Positions 7,973 through 14,925 are shown, counted from the first letter of the stretch. The stretch is DNA of 23,097 bases from Candidatus Wolfebacteria bacterium GWA1_42_9 (GCA_001793775.1 MGIN01000026.1:3522-26618); one strand, 5' to 3'. Notes: generated by a model not told the origin, from the sequence alone. Program-made: numbers and translations.

Positions 7973-9289
7973 TCATTTGTGTCGGAAAGCAAACATTTTA
8001 ATGGTTTTGAGAATAATTAGAAAATCCAGGACAAAGGACCGGTTCTTGATGTAAAAAAGGTCGTAGCGGAGTTTTTCTTGGGCGTCTTCCAAAGAAGCGC
8101 CGTAACGGTAGTTAATTTGGGCCCAGCCGGTGATCCCGGGTTTTATCACGTGTCGTAGCTGGTAATGGGGGATTTTTTCTTTCAATTCTTTGACAAACTC
8201 CGGCCTTTCAGGACGCGGTCCGACGAAGGATATCTCTCCTTTGACAATATTTACCAGCTGGGGGAGCTCGTCCAGGTGTGTCAGCCGGAGAAATTTTCCC
8301 ACGGCAGTCACTCGTGGGTCTTTTGAGGCGGCCCATCGAGGACCGTCTTTTTCAGCGTCAGCCACCATCGTGCGGAATTTATAGAGAACAAAAAAAACGT
8401 CGTTTTTTCCTACCCGCACCTGCCTGTAAATAACCGGTCCTCGGGAACTGATTCTAATCAAGAGGGCAACGAGCATTATTATGGGAAAGAGACCCGCCAG
8501 CAAAACAAGAGCAATTAAGAATTCCAGCGGTCTTTTGGCGGATTCATAGGTATTTCTGTCTTTGGAAACCGTGGTGGCTATCCAAAGATCTTCCATTTCC
8601 TCCAGAGGGATCTTGAGGAGCAAATTTTCATAGGCACTAATGCTGTCCTGGATTTCAATTCCCAAAGGGATTTTTTTGGAAATAATTTCCAGAATTCTAG
8701 ACGTTTTTTCTTTTTGGGGGGAGATAATAATAATATTGATTTGGTTTTGTTCAATAATCTCATCAATCATTTTTTCATCAGCTCGTCCCACATCCTTGAG
8801 GTGGAAGTTAATTTTGTAGCCGAGTTGGGGATGGCGGATAAGGAACTCGGTCAATTCACTGTTTTCCCGGCTGTCGCCGATAATCAAAATTTTTCTTTGA
8901 GGAACGGTTAATCTTCTTCCCCAAAACCAGCGCCAAGCCAGAGAGAGAAGGAAAAAAAGCAGTGAAAAAATCACCAGATTTCTCTTGGGGGATATTTCAA
9001 AGGAGGGAATCAGATAGAAAAGGATGATGGAAAAAACCAGACCGGCTAGAACAGCCACCGCTAAAGTTTCTATCAGAAAATAGTCTCTTTTGATGGATTT
9101 AACGTCATAAAGACTGGCGGCGTAAAAGATAGCCAGCCAGAAAACAAAGGCGGTGGAAAACGGCCAGAGATGAGCGTCAACCAGAAACTGGTCGATTTTT
9201 CCGTAGCGCAACAGAAGCGTCAGCCCCAGACAGCCATACAACAAAATTATATCTCCGGCAACAAGAAGAATTTGCTTTATTCTGACCAT
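7973..9289 (-). CDS. initiating polyprenyl-phosphate sugar-1-phosphate transferase (PNPT; WbaP/exopolysaccharide type)
   Basis: A 438-residue membrane enzyme. Residues 1-120 hold about four hydrophobic segments. A Rossmann-like CoA-binding-type domain follows (KILIIGDSRENSEL; IIIISPQKEK). The C-terminal catalytic part begins at KRPLEFLIALVLLAGLFPII (membrane-inserted helix) and continues with VIYRQVRVGKNDVFF, LYKFRTMVADAE, LRLTHLDELPQLVNI, ISFVGPRPERPEFV and IKPGITGWAQINYRYG. These are the bacterial sugar transferase (PF02397) signatures, including the basic and acidic catalytic region (KFRTM; DELPQ) and the PRP motif. The reaction transfers a sugar-1-phosphate from a UDP-sugar to undecaprenyl phosphate, which starts glycan assembly. 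It is the first gene of the minus-strand operon, directly behind a plausible promoter. Confidence 0.95.
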   Translation of the reverse strand: MVRIKQILLVAGDIILLYGCLGLTLLLRYGKIDQFLVDAHLWPFSTAFVFWLAIFYAASLYDVKSIKRDYFLIETLAVAVLAGLVFSIILFYLIPSFEISPKRNLVIFSLLFFLLSLAWRWFWGRRLTVPQRKILIIGDSRENSELTEFLIRHPQLGYKINFHLKDVGRADEKMIDEIIEQNQINIIIISPQKEKTSRILEIISKKIPLGIEIQDSISAYENLLLKIPLEEMEDLWIATTVSKDRNTYESAKRPLEFLIALVLLAGLFPIIMLVALLIRISSRGPVIYRQVRVGKNDVFFVLYKFRTMVADAEKDGPRWAASKDPRVTAVGKFLRLTHLDELPQLVNIVKGEISFVGPRPERPEFVKELKEKIPHYQLRHVIKPGITGWAQINYRYGASLEDAQEKLRYDLFYIKNRSFVLDFLIILKTIKMFAFRHK

Positions 9290-9299
9290 AACTTATAAT
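9272..9299 (+). promoter_or_regulatory. putative promoter of the redox gene group
   Basis: On the plus strand TTGCTT (9272-9277), a 16-base spacer and a perfect TATAAT (9294-9299) precede the DsbA-like gene by about 63 bases. The -35 lies inside the 5' end of the divergent sugar transferase gene. The -10 falls in the left arm of the inverted repeat 9291-9317. The perfect -10 is the main support. Confidence 0.45.
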
Positions 9300-9317
9300 A
9301 ATGAAACTTTTATAAGT
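9291..9317. repeat. inverted repeat between divergent genes (operator-like)
   Basis: Perfect 8-base arms ACTTATAA (9291-9298) and TTATAAGT (9310-9317) are separated by 11 bases. The repeat covers the -10 regions of both divergent promoters, so it could be a regulator site or simply the result of two A+T-rich -10 boxes facing each other. Confidence 0.45.
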
Positions 9318-9343
9318 ATAGAGATTGCTTTGGGGTGAAACAA
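9315..9343 (-). promoter_or_regulatory. putative sigma70-type promoter of the polysaccharide operon
   Basis: Read on the minus strand there is TTGTTT (9338-9343), a 17-base spacer and TATACT (9315-9320), about 25 bases before the ATG of the sugar transferase. The -10 matches consensus in five of six positions and the -35 in three. The -10 partly overlaps an inverted repeat (9291-9317), so a regulator bound there could block it. This is inference from consensus matching only. Confidence 0.45.
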
Positions 9344-9362
9344 GGTTTCTCTAAAATTAATT

Positions 9363-10088
9363 ATGAACAAGAAAAACACTCTTTTAATTGCTGCTAGTAT
9401 TGTTGTCGCCGGCATTGTTGTAGCGGTGGCTTTAATTTATTCTCTGGGTAACCGACAATCAACAATTGATGACCAACAACCGGGAACCGAAGACCAAAAA
9501 TTGAATATTGATTTATCTTCCGCCCCGATTCTGGGAGAAGCAAATGCTCCGGTGACTTTGGTGGAATTTGGTGATTTTCAGTGCCCGGCCTGTAATGTTT
9601 TTTTTCAGCAAATCGAACCTCAGCTGAGGGAAAGGTATATTGAGACCGGAAAAGTGAAAATGGTTTTTAAAACCCTGACCTTCATCGACAGTTTTGACGG
9701 TTATCTGGAGCCGAACGAATCTTTTTTGGCGGGAGCAGCCGGGGAGTGTTCCAAAGAACAGGGAAAGTTTTGGCCGATGCACGACGCTATTTTTGGAGTT
9801 GAGAAATTGGAAATCAATGCGGGGAAGAATGCAGAGAACAACGGAAATCTTAGCAAGGCATTTTTCTTGGAAACGGCCAAGAGTTTGAATTTGGATATCG
9901 CCGCTTTTACTTCCTGTCTGGATGACTCTCAAAAACACAAGGACCAATTTGCTAAAAACATGAGTGAAGCGGAAAAATTGATGAGCAAGGGAGTTTCTAC
10001 CCCCACCGTCTTTATTAATGGAGAAATGATTCAGGGAGTCACTCAGTTTAGCGAATATGAGAAGGTGATGGAAAAATATCTAAAATAA
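9363..10088 (+). CDS. membrane-anchored DsbA-family thiol oxidoreductase (thioredoxin fold)
   Basis: A 241-residue protein. Residues 1-30 form a positively charged N-terminus and one hydrophobic helix (LLIAASIVVAGIVVAVALIY) without a clear cleavage site, so it is probably anchored with the catalytic domain outside the membrane. A short polar linker is followed by the Thioredoxin_4/DsbA-like domain: PVTLVEFGDFQCPACNVFF with the CPAC active site near residue 77, and the cis-Pro loop GVSTPTVFINGEMI near the C-terminus. Known role of the family is oxidation or isomerisation of disulfides in exported proteins. It heads a plus-strand group with a glutaredoxin and a TrxB/AhpF-like reductase. The spacing to the next gene (44 bases) is longer than elsewhere. 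Confidence 0.93.
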   Translation: MNKKNTLLIAASIVVAGIVVAVALIYSLGNRQSTIDDQQPGTEDQKLNIDLSSAPILGEANAPVTLVEFGDFQCPACNVFFQQIEPQLRERYIETGKVKMVFKTLTFIDSFDGYLEPNESFLAGAAGECSKEQGKFWPMHDAIFGVEKLEINAGKNAENNGNLSKAFFLETAKSLNLDIAAFTSCLDDSQKHKDQFAKNMSEAEKLMSKGVSTPTVFINGEMIQGVTQFSEYEKVMEKYLK

Positions 10089-10132
10089 CCTACAACAAAC
10101 TATTTACAACTAATAACCAATAATCAAAAAAC

Positions 10133-10366
10133 ATGATTAAAATTTATTCCACCACCCATTGTCCTTACTGCAAGATGGCCAAGGACTACTTTACTAAAAA
10201 CAGCGTCGCCTTTGAGGAATACAACGTGGAAAACGACGAAAAAGCTCTGGAAGAAATGGTCAAAAAATCAGGCCAGATGGGAGTGCCGGTAATTGATATT
10301 GACGGAGTAATCGTTGTTGGTTTTGACAGGCATGCCATTGAGCACGCTCTTGGGAATAGTAGTTAG
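10133..10366 (+). CDS. glutaredoxin-like protein (CPYC)
   Basis: A 77-residue protein covering a full glutaredoxin/NrdH fold: KIYSTTHCPYCKMAKDYF with the CPYC redox motif (residues 9-12), the GVPVIDIDG cis-Pro segment (about 51-59) and VVGFDRHAIEHAL, the C-terminal helix that follows the glycine pair position. It is a cytoplasmic dithiol carrier. Its tail (GNSS and the TAG stop) is made of the first copy of a 14-base repeat that borders the following four-helix-bundle gene, so the native C-terminus may have been altered by that insertion. Inference: it is the partner of the TrxB/AhpF-like flavoprotein downstream. Confidence 0.93.
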   Translation: MIKIYSTTHCPYCKMAKDYFTKNSVAFEEYNVENDEKALEEMVKKSGQMGVPVIDIDGVIVVGFDRHAIEHALGNSS

Positions 10367-10384
10367 TATATAGTAGTTGGTATA
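10357..10384 (+). repeat. left flanking repeat of the four-helix-bundle cassette
   Basis: Two tandem 14-base units, TAGTAGTTAGTATA (10357-10370) and TAGTAGTTGGTATA (10371-10384), differ at one base. They end at the ATG of the four-helix-bundle gene and include the glutaredoxin stop codon. The same units appear in inverted orientation at 10761-10785 on the other side of the gene. Confidence 0.7.
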
Positions 10385-10746
10385 TGGGAAGGATAAATTC
10401 TTTCAGAGATTTAGAAGCTTGGAGGGAGACAAAAAATTTAGCTGTTATTGTATACAAGATTACAGAGCATTTTCCAAAATCGGAGGTTTTTGGATTGACC
10501 AATCAATTACGGAGGGCAGTTGTTTCTATATCATCAAATATTGCTGAAGGATTCTGTCGCAAGACAAATAAAGACAAAACCCAATTCTATTCTATCGCGC
10601 TCGGATCTTTGTCTGAGTTGGAAAGTCAATTATCTATATCTAAGGAAGTTGGTTATCTTTCTAATGACGAGTTAATGTCTGTTATGGAAAAAGTCGTTCT
10701 TGTTGGAAAATTGACAGGAGGACTCAAGCGTTCCATTAATTTATAA
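10384..10746 (+). CDS. four-helix-bundle protein (23S rRNA intervening-sequence protein family)
   Basis: A 120-residue, mostly helical protein with the family signatures SFRDLEAWRETKNLAVIVYK, a FGLTNQLRRAVVSISSNIAEG block (about residues 38-58), and a C-terminal amphipathic helix pair around ELESQLSISKEVGYL. The family is known from intervening sequences inside 23S rRNA genes and as free-standing genes; its biochemical function is not established. Here it sits alone between a glutaredoxin and a reductase gene, with no rRNA nearby. Imperfect inverted repeats border it on both sides, which suggests a small mobile or formerly mobile cassette of about 430 bases. The start at 10384 has no Shine-Dalgarno motif. 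Confidence 0.92.
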   Translation: MGRINSFRDLEAWRETKNLAVIVYKITEHFPKSEVFGLTNQLRRAVVSISSNIAEGFCRKTNKDKTQFYSIALGSLSELESQLSISKEVGYLSNDELMSVMEKVVLVGKLTGGLKRSINL

Positions 10747-10760
10747 TATTTTATCCTATC

Positions 10761-10785
10761 TACTAACTACTAAATACCAACTACC
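10761..10785 (-). repeat. right flanking repeat of the four-helix-bundle cassette (inverted copy)
   Basis: On the minus strand this reads GGTAGTTGGTATT followed by TAGTAGTTAGTA, so it is an inverted, slightly degenerate copy of the two units at 10357-10384. Together they form imperfect terminal inverted repeats around the 120-residue gene. Confidence 0.65.
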
Positions 10786-10866
10786 ATGCTCTACGATTTA
10801 ATTATCATCGGTGGCCCGCTCCGAAGGAGCGAGAATCGCCCACTCCAATTATGGTGTATGATTTAA
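10786..10866 (+). pseudogene. remnant of a second trxB 5' end
   Basis: An ATG at 10786 opens MLYDLIIIGGP, which is almost the same as the MVYDLIIVGGGP start of the intact reductase at 10851, although the nucleotide sequences differ at several third positions. After the glycine-rich FAD-binding start, the frame enters a small palindrome (GCTCC-GAA-GGAGC, 10818-10830) and ends at a TAA at 10864 after 26 codons. It looks like the leftover start of a diverged trxB copy, not an active gene. The right four-helix cassette repeat ends directly before this ATG. Confidence 0.6.
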
Positions 10867-10878
10867 TAATAGTGGGCG
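10817..10878. repeat. palindromes around the trxB start
   Basis: Two structures are visible. CGCTCC-GAA-GGAGCG at 10817-10831 is a perfect 6-base-stem hairpin. CGCCCACT (10837-10844) is the exact reverse complement of AGTGGGCG (10871-10878), so the transcript could fold with the trxB ATG (10851) inside the loop. The first marks the junction with the remnant copy; the second could affect translation start. Both are seen in sequence, the effects are inference. Confidence 0.5.
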
Positions 10879-11789
10879 GCGGTCCGGCCGGAGTGGCGGC
10901 CGGAATTTACGCCGCTCGTAAGGCAATTAAGACCTTGCTTTTAACCAAGGACTTTGGAGGGCAGTCGGTTAATTCCGCCAGTATTGAAAATTTTATCGGT
11001 TTTAAATCCATTTCCGGAGTTGATTTTGCCAAAACCCTTGAAGAGCATCTTCGGGCTCAGGAAGACATAGAGATAAAAGACGGAGTTTTGGTTTCAAAAG
11101 TGGAGAAGGTTGGCGGCGGATTTGAAATCTCTACTGCCGGGGGAGATAAATTTCAATCTAAAACAGTTTTAATCACCTTGGGAAGCGGCTATAAGAAGCT
11201 GAACGTTCCCGGAGAAAAAGAATTTGAAGGCAAGGGAGTTTTTTATTGTTCCATTTGCGACGCTCCTTTGATGAAAGGAAAAAAAGCGGCGGTTATCGGC
11301 GGAGGCAACAGCGGTTTGGAGGCGGCTTTTGACCTTTTGCCTTACGCGGAAAAGATATCCATCTTAGAATTCACCGATTCCTTGAGGGGCGACCCGATTT
11401 ATCAGGAAAAATTAAAAAAGGACCCCAAGGTAGAAATTATCACCAAAGCCAAAACCGTGGAAATTTTCGGAGAGGCTTTTGTCAAAGGACTGAAATATGT
11501 TGACCTCAATACTAACCAGGAAAAAATGCTGGACGTTTCCGGAGTTTTTGTCGCTATCGGTTATAAACCCAACACTGACTTGGTCAAGGATTTGGTAAAA
11601 TTGGATGAATTCGGTCGGATCGTGGTTGATCACAAAACTTATCAGACCTCCTGCCCCGGCCTTTGGGCGGCGGGGGACATTACCGACGGGCTCTATAATC
11701 AGATAAATCCGGCCATGGGAGATGCCATCAAAGCGGTTTTGAATGTTTACGATTACTTAAATAAACTGATTACCGCTGATGATAGCTGA
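10851..11789 (+). CDS. trxB: thioredoxin reductase-like flavoprotein (AhpF-like NADH type)
   Basis: A 312-residue two-dinucleotide-binding flavoprotein. It has FAD-binding GGGPAGVAAGIYAARK (about residues 8-23), the redox motif CSICD (about 133-137), the pyridine-nucleotide GGGNSGLEAA (about 150-159) and a C-terminal AAGDITD (about 278-284). After the nucleotide-binding glycines it has ILEFTDSLRGD instead of the HRRDXXRA motif that NADPH-dependent TrxB uses for the 2'-phosphate; LEF-type sequences occur in AhpF, which uses NADH. It lacks the N-terminal double-thioredoxin domain of AhpF, and the glutaredoxin encoded just upstream could supply that role. The length is normal for TrxB. It is preceded by a diverged copy of its own start and has no Shine-Dalgarno motif. 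Confidence 0.93.
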   Translation: MVYDLIIVGGGPAGVAAGIYAARKAIKTLLLTKDFGGQSVNSASIENFIGFKSISGVDFAKTLEEHLRAQEDIEIKDGVLVSKVEKVGGGFEISTAGGDKFQSKTVLITLGSGYKKLNVPGEKEFEGKGVFYCSICDAPLMKGKKAAVIGGGNSGLEAAFDLLPYAEKISILEFTDSLRGDPIYQEKLKKDPKVEIITKAKTVEIFGEAFVKGLKYVDLNTNQEKMLDVSGVFVAIGYKPNTDLVKDLVKLDEFGRIVVDHKTYQTSCPGLWAAGDITDGLYNQINPAMGDAIKAVLNVYDYLNKLITADDS

Positions 11790-11802
11790 TTTCCACAGAT
11801 AA

Positions 11803-11843
11803 AAATCGGTGGTCATCTGCCATTAATCCGTGGTAATCCGTTA
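11803..11843 (+). repeat. degenerate AATC-GTGGT short repeats after trxB
   Basis: Three related units are seen: AATCGGTGGT, AATCCGTGGT and AATCCGTTAC, within the 198-base gap between trxB and the next gene. Their role is not known; no clear rho-independent terminator is visible here. Confidence 0.35.
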
Positions 11844-11856
11844 CACTTACGCTCTG

Positions 11857-11940
11857 TTATCAGGGGCGGTTTTTTGATAAAATAGTATACAAAAAGCGTG
11901 AGCGAAGCTCTATGCGAACACACACATACGAATAGTTAGT
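11857..11940. other. intergenic stretch with short palindromes before the Clp group
   Basis: This stretch holds TTATCA/TGATAA arms (11857-11862 and 11875-11880), a hairpin GAGC-GAA-GCTC (11900-11910), and TATGCGAAC followed by ATACGAATAGTTAGTAG. The GCGAA and ATACGAAT words resemble the ends of the palindromic elements around rpmI and infC, and TAGTTAGTAG resembles the repeats around the four-helix-bundle gene. No convincing promoter pair was found, though the 11870-11890 region (GATAAAATAGTATAC) is A+T-rich enough to hold one. Confidence 0.3.
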
Positions 11941-11987
11941 AGCTACAGGCGATTCATATATTTGCATAAATTCCCCTTTTGTGATTT

Positions 11988-12377
11988 ATGGTGCTTATTT
12001 TTCTCCTCAAAACTTTCTATTTCCGGATCATCATGTTTTTTCGGCATTGGTATGTTGACAGTTTTTACGTTATCTGGGGATGGCTTCAGGGTCGGGTCCG
12101 AGGGTTAGAGAAAAATCTGGCCCTGCGCCTGAATTTGCGTTTTATTTTTGTTCCGCTTTATCAGGAATACAACGTTTACGGATATGTTCTGGGATTTATC
12201 TTTAGAACCTTGAGAATTTTTTTCGGGGGAATTCTTTATCTTTTTGTTTTTCTTGTAGCGCTGGCGGCCTATCTTGTCTGGGCGGCCGTTCCCATCTTTT
12301 TTGTCTATAAGGCTCTGGTTCCCGGATCCGAGAGCGGATCTTGGCTCAAAGATTTAATAGAAATAAAACTACCTTAA
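11988..12377 (+). CDS. small membrane protein of unknown function, linked to the Clp-like gene
   Basis: A 129-residue protein that I do not recognise. The first half is basic and aromatic-rich (FFRHWYVDSFYVIWGWLQGRVRGLEKNLALRLNLRF). The second half holds one or two strong membrane segments (ILYLFVFLVALAAYLVWAAV and following residues) and ends with a short polar tail. The start could be the ATG at 11988 or, equally well, the ATG at 12033 (residue 16), which removes a hydrophobic lead. Seven bases separate it from the ClpA-like ATPase gene, so the two are almost certainly co-transcribed. Because the ATPase is itself membrane-anchored, this protein may be its membrane partner; that is inference from position only. 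Confidence 0.75.
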   Translation: MVLIFLLKTFYFRIIMFFRHWYVDSFYVIWGWLQGRVRGLEKNLALRLNLRFIFVPLYQEYNVYGYVLGFIFRTLRIFFGGILYLFVFLVALAAYLVWAAVPIFFVYKALVPGSESGSWLKDLIEIKLP

Positions 12378-12384
12378 TTTTTTT

Positions 12385-14922
12385 ATGTCTTCAAAATTTT
12401 CCCCCCATCAGCCAAACCAGACGAATTTTTCCTTTCATCGCCGGATTCTCTGGATGAGTCCTTTTTCTCGCTCTCTGGTGCGGGTGATTTCTTATTCTTT
12501 TGTAATTGTTATTCTGGGGGTGGCGGTCGCTCTTTTAATCTCCAGTGCTCCCGGTCTTAATTGGGTGGGGGCTTTTCTGGTTTTGACGATTGGCGATTAT
12601 CTGATTCACTTTCGCTCGGCTCATTACAAAGTCAGTCAGCTTTTTTCCGGCCGCGTTCCTCAAAACAATGTCGCTCTTTGTTTAAATCGGGAAGCTTTAT
12701 CGACTCTGACTCTGGCTTTAGAAAGAGCAGCTTTGACAGGAGAAAATTTCCATCTTATTCTCGTATCTCTTTTGACGGAAAAAGATTCAGTTGCCCGGGC
12801 TCTGGAGCGATTGGAAGTCAATGTCAAAGAATTTAAAAACAAGTTGGCCGAGGAGATTGAAAAAACTGTCGGAAAAGAAAAAATTTCCCGGGAGGAATTT
12901 AAAGAGCTAACAAGAAAATTAGCAATTGCTGCCGCTTACATTTCTAAATTTCATCTGGAAGAGGAAATTGGCGGCGAGAGCCTTTTTTGCGCCGTGACCC
13001 TAGTTAATATTCCTCAAGTAAAAAGAATTTTGGATTTGTTTTCTGTTTCTTTTGACGACATTAACGCAGCTATTGTTTTTGCCAAATTTGCCTTTGGCAG
13101 GAAAAGCGAACTTCCGGCGGTTACTGGCGGCTTTGCCCTTAAAAAAGCCAGGGTCAGAAGCCATCGGGTCAATCGAACATTTACTTCCCGCCCGACTCCC
13201 TTTTTGAACAGGTTCTCTGTTGATTTGACCGATCTGGCCCGAGCCGGAACGGCCGGTTTTCTTATCGGTCACGAAAAAGAATACGAAAGGATGATAGATA
13301 TTTTGGCGGGAGAAGGAAAACACAGCGTTCTTTTGGTGGGAGAGCCGGGAATCGGCAAGGAGACAATGATCTCCCATCTAGCCTTTCAGATCGTCAATGA
13401 CAATGTTCCTGGGTACCTTTTTGACAGAAGATTGGTCAGTTTGTCTTTGGGGGAAATTATTGCCGGCGCTTCGCCCGAGGAACTGACTTTGAGATTGAAT
13501 AAAATCGTCTCCGAAATTACGAATGCGGGAAATATCATCCTTTATCTTCCCGAAATTCATCTACTGGCCAAGACTTCAGAGAGTGGGGGCTATGACCTTT
13601 CTGATGCTTTTATGCCGATTATTTCTTTGGCAGCTTTTCCGGTAATCGGCACAACTTATCCCAAAGAATTTAAAATGTTTGTTGAAACCCGCTCTGATTT
13701 TGCCAATGCTTTTGAGGTGATTCGGGTTGAAGAAATCAGTCCCCAGGAAGCAATCACCCTTTTAACTTACGATGCCGTTGTTTGGGAGAAAAAATATCGA
13801 GTAACCATTAACTTCTCGGCTATTCGCCAGGCAGTCAGCTTAGCTTCCAAATATTTCAAGCAGCGACCTCTTCCCTCCAGCGCCCAGGATCTTTTAAGAG
13901 AAACTCTTTCCCGGGCAACCCAGGAAGAAGTAAGGGTGGTTGATGGCAACGCTGTTATTGCCGTGGCCGAAAAGAAGGTAAATATTCCCATTCACAAAAC
14001 AGGAAAAGAAGAGGCCCAGACCCTACTTAACTTGGAAACGGTCATTCACAAATCTTTAATTGACCAGGAGGAGGCGGTTAGGGCGGTGGCCGATTCTTTA
14101 AGGGCTTTTCGCAGCGGTCTGGCGCGTAAAGGGGGCCCGATTGCCGTCTTTCTTTTTATCGGTCCTACGGGAGTAGGCAAAACCGAACTTTCCAAAATTC
14201 TCTCTAAAATCCAATTCGGGTCGGAAGAGGCGATGCTTCGTTTTGATATGTCCGAGTATCAGGAGAAACAAAGTATTAGCCGCTTTATCGGTTCGGCCGA
14301 TGGAAAAATCGCTGGCAGTCTGACCGAAGGTATTATTCAGAAACCGTACAGTTTAATTCTGCTGGACGAATTTGAGAAAGCTCATCCGGATATTTTGAAT
14401 CTGTTCTTACAGGTTTTTGATGACGGGCGGCTGACCGACGGTTTGGGAAAGGTGGTTGATTTTCAGAATACGATTATTATTGCCACCTCCAACGCTCATT
14501 CGGTTTTTATCCAACAACAGGTAGCGAGCGGCAAAAAGGTGGAAGAATTTTCCGGTGAGCTGAAAAACAAACTAGCCGAATTTTTCCGTCCCGAACTTTT
14601 GAATCGTTTTTCGGATGCGATAATCTTTAAACCTCTATCTTTGGAAGATATTGAAAAAATAACTATTCTCAATTTGAGCAAGCTTTCTTCGGCGGTAGCT
14701 GAATCGCAGGGAATAGACCTGGTCTTTGAAAAAGCGGCTGTTCAAAAAATCGCTCAGCTGGGATACGACCCGGCTTTTGGCGCCCGACCGTTGCGTAAAG
14801 TAATTGACGATAAAATCAAATCCCATCTTTCCAAAACGATTTTGGCGGGAGAGGTGGTCCGGGGAAACAAAATGACCGTCAGCATCAACTCAAGCGGCAG
14901 TTTTGAATTTTCCGTATCGTAA
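12385..14922 (+). CDS. membrane-anchored ClpA/ClpC-like double AAA+ ATPase with degenerate first module
   Basis: An 845-residue protein. Two hydrophobic segments lie at about residues 33-53 and 57-73, then a helical Clp-N-like region (about 90-240). AAA module 1 has GEPGIGKET as Walker A near 318, with Glu where Thr/Ser normally binds Mg-ATP, and ILYLPEIH near 385 where Walker B should read DE; Pro replaces the Asp. AAA module 2 is intact: GPTGVGKTEL near 593, LILLDEFEKAHP near 655, the RPELLNRF arginine-finger region and the sensor-2 GARPLRK. There is no long M-domain as in ClpB, and no IGF/VGF-type ClpP-docking loop between TSN and FRPE. It is probably a membrane-bound unfoldase driven by its second ring; a partner protease is not evident. 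Confidence 0.92.
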   Translation: MSSKFSPHQPNQTNFSFHRRILWMSPFSRSLVRVISYSFVIVILGVAVALLISSAPGLNWVGAFLVLTIGDYLIHFRSAHYKVSQLFSGRVPQNNVALCLNREALSTLTLALERAALTGENFHLILVSLLTEKDSVARALERLEVNVKEFKNKLAEEIEKTVGKEKISREEFKELTRKLAIAAAYISKFHLEEEIGGESLFCAVTLVNIPQVKRILDLFSVSFDDINAAIVFAKFAFGRKSELPAVTGGFALKKARVRSHRVNRTFTSRPTPFLNRFSVDLTDLARAGTAGFLIGHEKEYERMIDILAGEGKHSVLLVGEPGIGKETMISHLAFQIVNDNVPGYLFDRRLVSLSLGEIIAGASPEELTLRLNKIVSEITNAGNIILYLPEIHLLAKTSESGGYDLSDAFMPIISLAAFPVIGTTYPKEFKMFVETRSDFANAFEVIRVEEISPQEAITLLTYDAVVWEKKYRVTINFSAIRQAVSLASKYFKQRPLPSSAQDLLRETLSRATQEEVRVVDGNAVIAVAEKKVNIPIHKTGKEEAQTLLNLETVIHKSLIDQEEAVRAVADSLRAFRSGLARKGGPIAVFLFIGPTGVGKTELSKILSKIQFGSEEAMLRFDMSEYQEKQSISRFIGSADGKIAGSLTEGIIQKPYSLILLDEFEKAHPDILNLFLQVFDDGRLTDGLGKVVDFQNTIIIATSNAHSVFIQQQVASGKKVEEFSGELKNKLAEFFRPELLNRFSDAIIFKPLSLEDIEKITILNLSKLSSAVAESQGIDLVFEKAAVQKIAQLGYDPAFGARPLRKVIDDKIKSHLSKTILAGEVVRGNKMTVSINSSGSFEFSVS

Positions 14923-14925
14923 ATT

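Noticed and set aside
9513..9947. A 144-codon minus-strand frame opposite the DsbA-like gene
   Set aside because: The plus-strand frame carries a signal anchor, CPAC motif and cis-Pro loop; the antisense frame has no family features.
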